From the NCBI GenBank assembly GCA_949155905.1, contig CASCWU010000006.1, positions 1-61,681 on the forward strand: a stretch of DNA of 61,681 bases, in the 5' to 3' direction. Positions within the stretch are counted from its first letter, which is position 1. Each line of letters starts with the position of its first letter. Shown piece by piece: positions 59,965 through 61,681 of the stretch. Source of the DNA: an uncultured Lachnospiraceae bacterium. GTDB lineage: Bacteria; Bacillota; Clostridia; Lachnospirales; Lachnospiraceae. The position numbers and the translations under genes were made by a program. The notes beneath the pieces are model-generated. The model was given only the letters and a program-made list of their open reading frames with translations, did not search any database and was not told the DNA's origin.

Positions 59965-60846
59965 CTAATCCGTAAAATGCACAGTTCCCTGCAGCCAGAT
60001 GTTTCCTTTAAAACGCCTGCCCAGCAGCGGTTCCCCCAGCAGGTCGGTTTTGTTGATACAAACACTGTAGAGCAGGTCATTACAGTTGACGGTTAACTCA
60101 TACAGTTCCTCTCCGGTTAAAAGGTTTTTATGCTCCTCTACCTCCTGAATGGTGCCAAGGATGGTATAGTTGTCTGATTCGGAGCCGTAGGGAATAAAGG
60201 AGGATTCTACAATGGAATAGATGTCCTCCTTATGGGCGCGCCTGGATACCATAGCATAGATATCAATATCCTCCAGGGTTAAGCTGTCAATCGCTTCCTG
60301 GCTGCCCTGCTTGGCCTCGTTCATCCATTTATAGCGCTGCTTGGCTTCGCTTGCCTGTATACGAAGCTGGTATTCATCCTTTTCAATCGGCAGCAGAATT
60401 TTACCCTCCGTAGAAAGGCCGGCCAATGTAACAGGAATCATCGTATGGTATTGGTTGAGCAGCCTGCGGCTGTCTAAATAATCAATCGAATTTTGAAGGT
60501 AAAAAATCAAAGAGACACCCAGCCGGATATCATCGCACATCGCTGTATAAGCATCGGTATCGACACGTTTGTTGACGATGACGTCCTCCTTGGCTGTCTG
60601 AAAACGTCCAATGATATGCGGGAAGTAATGTTCCAGATGGAAAAAGCCCTTTTCGTCGTATTCTCCCCGGATGGTAATACCAAAACGATCTCCAAAATCC
60701 CGACGGATTTCCGTCTGGCGGATCGTATCGTTGATGACAGTTGTTTTTTTGCTGGTAGGGGCGTCCATCACAAGGCCCAAAATCTGATCCAGTTCAATTC
60801 GGTTCTGGATGCTAGAAAAACCAACCGAACGTAAATAGCTGTGCAT
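59965..60846 (-). CDS. DUF3881 family protein
   Basis: A 293-residue cytoplasmic protein beginning MHSYLRSVGFSSIQNRIELD, the opening of DUF3881 proteins, which I know mainly from Lachnospiraceae. Other landmarks are HYFPHIIGRFQTAKEDVIVN, IFYLQNSIDYL and, near the end, GTIQEVEEHKNLLTGEELYE. ATG 60846 has an AGG 8 nt upstream; a GTG at 60855 is in frame. First gene of the three-gene operon. Function unknown. Confidence 0.85.
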   Translation of the reverse strand: MHSYLRSVGFSSIQNRIELDQILGLVMDAPTSKKTTVINDTIRQTEIRRDFGDRFGITIRGEYDEKGFFHLEHYFPHIIGRFQTAKEDVIVNKRVDTDAYTAMCDDIRLGVSLIFYLQNSIDYLDSRRLLNQYHTMIPVTLAGLSTEGKILLPIEKDEYQLRIQASEAKQRYKWMNEAKQGSQEAIDSLTLEDIDIYAMVSRRAHKEDIYSIVESSFIPYGSESDNYTILGTIQEVEEHKNLLTGEELYELTVNCNDLLYSVCINKTDLLGEPLLGRRFKGNIWLQGTVHFTD

Positions 60847-60996
60847 GTCGTTCACCTGCCCTTTTGCTTGTTTAAAAAATTAAAATTGTCCGACTATAGT
60901 TATACCATTTTAAAAAGGATTTGTCTATAGGTGGGATAGATTTCCGGGTTTTTGAAGAAAAGAATTTACTTGTAAAGTAAAAGAGTATAGTTTATA

Positions 60997-61034
60997 ACTC
61001 AAACTTCGCACTTATTCAAGTGCGAAGTTTGAGT
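60997..61034. repeat. 38-bp hairpin repeat, copy 2
   Basis: Same sequence and same loop (attc) as the copy at 58181, in the gap upstream of the DUF3881 gene. No T-run beside it. Confidence 0.95.
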
Positions 61035-61138
61035 AACTAAAAAACAAATTGGCACACCATCGGCACAACATTGGCACGGTTCTGCTCTTTCCCCGTAAAG
61101 GCATCCATGCTATACTTGGTACAGTCAAAAATATGTAA

Positions 61139-61174
61139 AGCAGCCGTTTTCCATTCCGGGAGACGGCTGTTTTC
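61139..61174 (+). terminator. Hairpin with short T-run
   Basis: CAGCCGT (61141-61147) and ACGGCTG (61163-61169) followed by TTTT. It lies between the right-edge recombinase remnant and the DUF3881 operon. Confidence 0.55.
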
Positions 61175-61201
61175 GTCAGAAAGGCGGTGATTTTACCAGT
61201 G

Positions 61202-61681
61202 TTAGAAATAATTCCCAACACAAAGTTCCAAGCAGCCGACAGGGCGTTCCCACAGAAGAGCAGGCCTGGCATAATCGCGGATGACGGCCAGCCATTCGTC
61301 GGTGGCCCGCTCGTCCTCCTAGGTGGCCTCCAGCTGAGCGATGAGCTGCGTCCGCTGTTCCAGCTTGCTCCTGCGTTCGTCCTCGTAGCGGTTCATCAGC
61401 TGAACGTACAGCGTTTCCGGCATGACGCCCTTCACCTTGTCCTCATAGGCGGCGACCACCAGCTTTTCCAGTTTCGCCAGCCGCTTGTCCACTGCTGCCA
61501 GCGTTGCCCGGAGCGCCCCTTTGACGGATGATTGTCTAGCCTTTGAACGGCATCCCAGACCTCCTGAGAGACAAGCGGCTCATGGGTATGCTCTACCTTG
61601 ATCCCGTTCTCTTTCGGCTTGCTCACCTGCTTGTGAACCTTGTAGGAGACGGTGCCGGTTTTGTTCTGCACCATGTGGCCG
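61202..61681 (-). pseudogene. Large serine recombinase, C-terminal remnant cut by window edge
   Basis: From the right edge the frame reads GHMVQNKTGTVSYKVHKQVS, KVEHTHEPLVSQEVWDAVQR, the zinc-ribbon end and linker of Tn4451/Tn5397-type recombinases. A frame shift follows near 61520; the other frame reads LRATLAAVDKRLAKLEKLVV, GVMPETLYVQLMNRYEDER, the coiled-coil motif, then a TAG before EDERATDEWLAVIRDYAR and a final stop at 61202. One shift and one stop make it dead. Confidence 0.8.

Noticed and set aside
1-61681. CRISPR array, rRNA genes or complete tRNA genes
   Set aside because: No regularly spaced direct repeats and no rRNA-like stretches; only a half tRNA is seen.

Overview
The window reads as chromosome of a strictly anaerobic, Gram-positive gut-type Firmicute, most likely Lachnospiraceae. 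Reasons: strong AAGGAGG-type ribosome binding sites and sigma-A promoters with 17-nt spacers; an anaerobic (class III) ribonucleotide reductase; a DUF3881-type gene; LytTR and DUF3021 regulators; many MATE exporters and half-size ABC exporters; no rRNA and no complete tRNA. Housekeeping genes (nrdD, nrdG, trmB, a D,D-carboxypeptidase, an M18 aminopeptidase) alternate with regulators, transporters and several patches of decayed accessory DNA.

Layout. 0-1.7 kb: edge of a Fic-like gene, a frameshifted methyltransferase, a YbaK-type deacylase. 1.8-9.5 kb: ester-utilisation locus with a PucR-like regulator, an orphan sugar-type binding lipoprotein and three unrelated serine esterases. 9.7-16.6 kb: LytTR-DUF3021 pair, AgrA/AgrC-like two-component system, then an ABC half-transporter pair preceded by a LytTR-style direct repeat; the second half-transporter has lost its Walker A region. 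16.7-20 kb: nrdD-nrdG behind a promoter with NrdR-like boxes. 20-22.3 kb: a large exported protein of unknown function. 22.5-30.4 kb: an operon with an FAD/rhodanese/siroheme/ferredoxin fusion, a FecB-like lipoprotein, a FecCD permease and a FecE-like ATPase. An AT-rich ATPase plus dead TOPRIM-like cassette sits between permease and ATPase.

30.4-37.2 kb is a graveyard: a decayed AAA/PD-(D/E)XK protein, truncated hypotheticals, a Crp-like regulator with stop codons, MATE and alpha/beta-hydrolase fragments. 37.4-41.7 kb: M18 aminopeptidase, small membrane proteins, and a PII-like/CPA2 antiporter pair. 41.7-49.2 kb: MATE exporter, then an ArsR-like regulator with its own operator driving an intact ABC exporter pair that parallels the damaged one at 13-16.6 kb; then a membrane-bound XRE regulator. 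49.6-56.7 kb: AI-2E-type transporter, a 48-residue ORF, trmB, a D,D-carboxypeptidase, a DEDDh exonuclease and another MATE exporter.

56.7-58.5 kb is a second graveyard: fragments of a sugar permease, an IS3 orfA, a binding protein and a PIN toxin/antitoxin pair. It ends at the 3' half of a tRNA-Arg(CCT), a typical integration scar. 58.5-60.9 kb: a coupled operon for a DNA-entry-type nuclease and two Lachnospiraceae-type proteins. An identical 38-bp hairpin repeat lies at 58.18 and 61.0 kb. The right edge is a decayed large serine recombinase.

All calls rest on reading the sequence; no database search was possible. Family names are recognition from motifs and remembered homologues.
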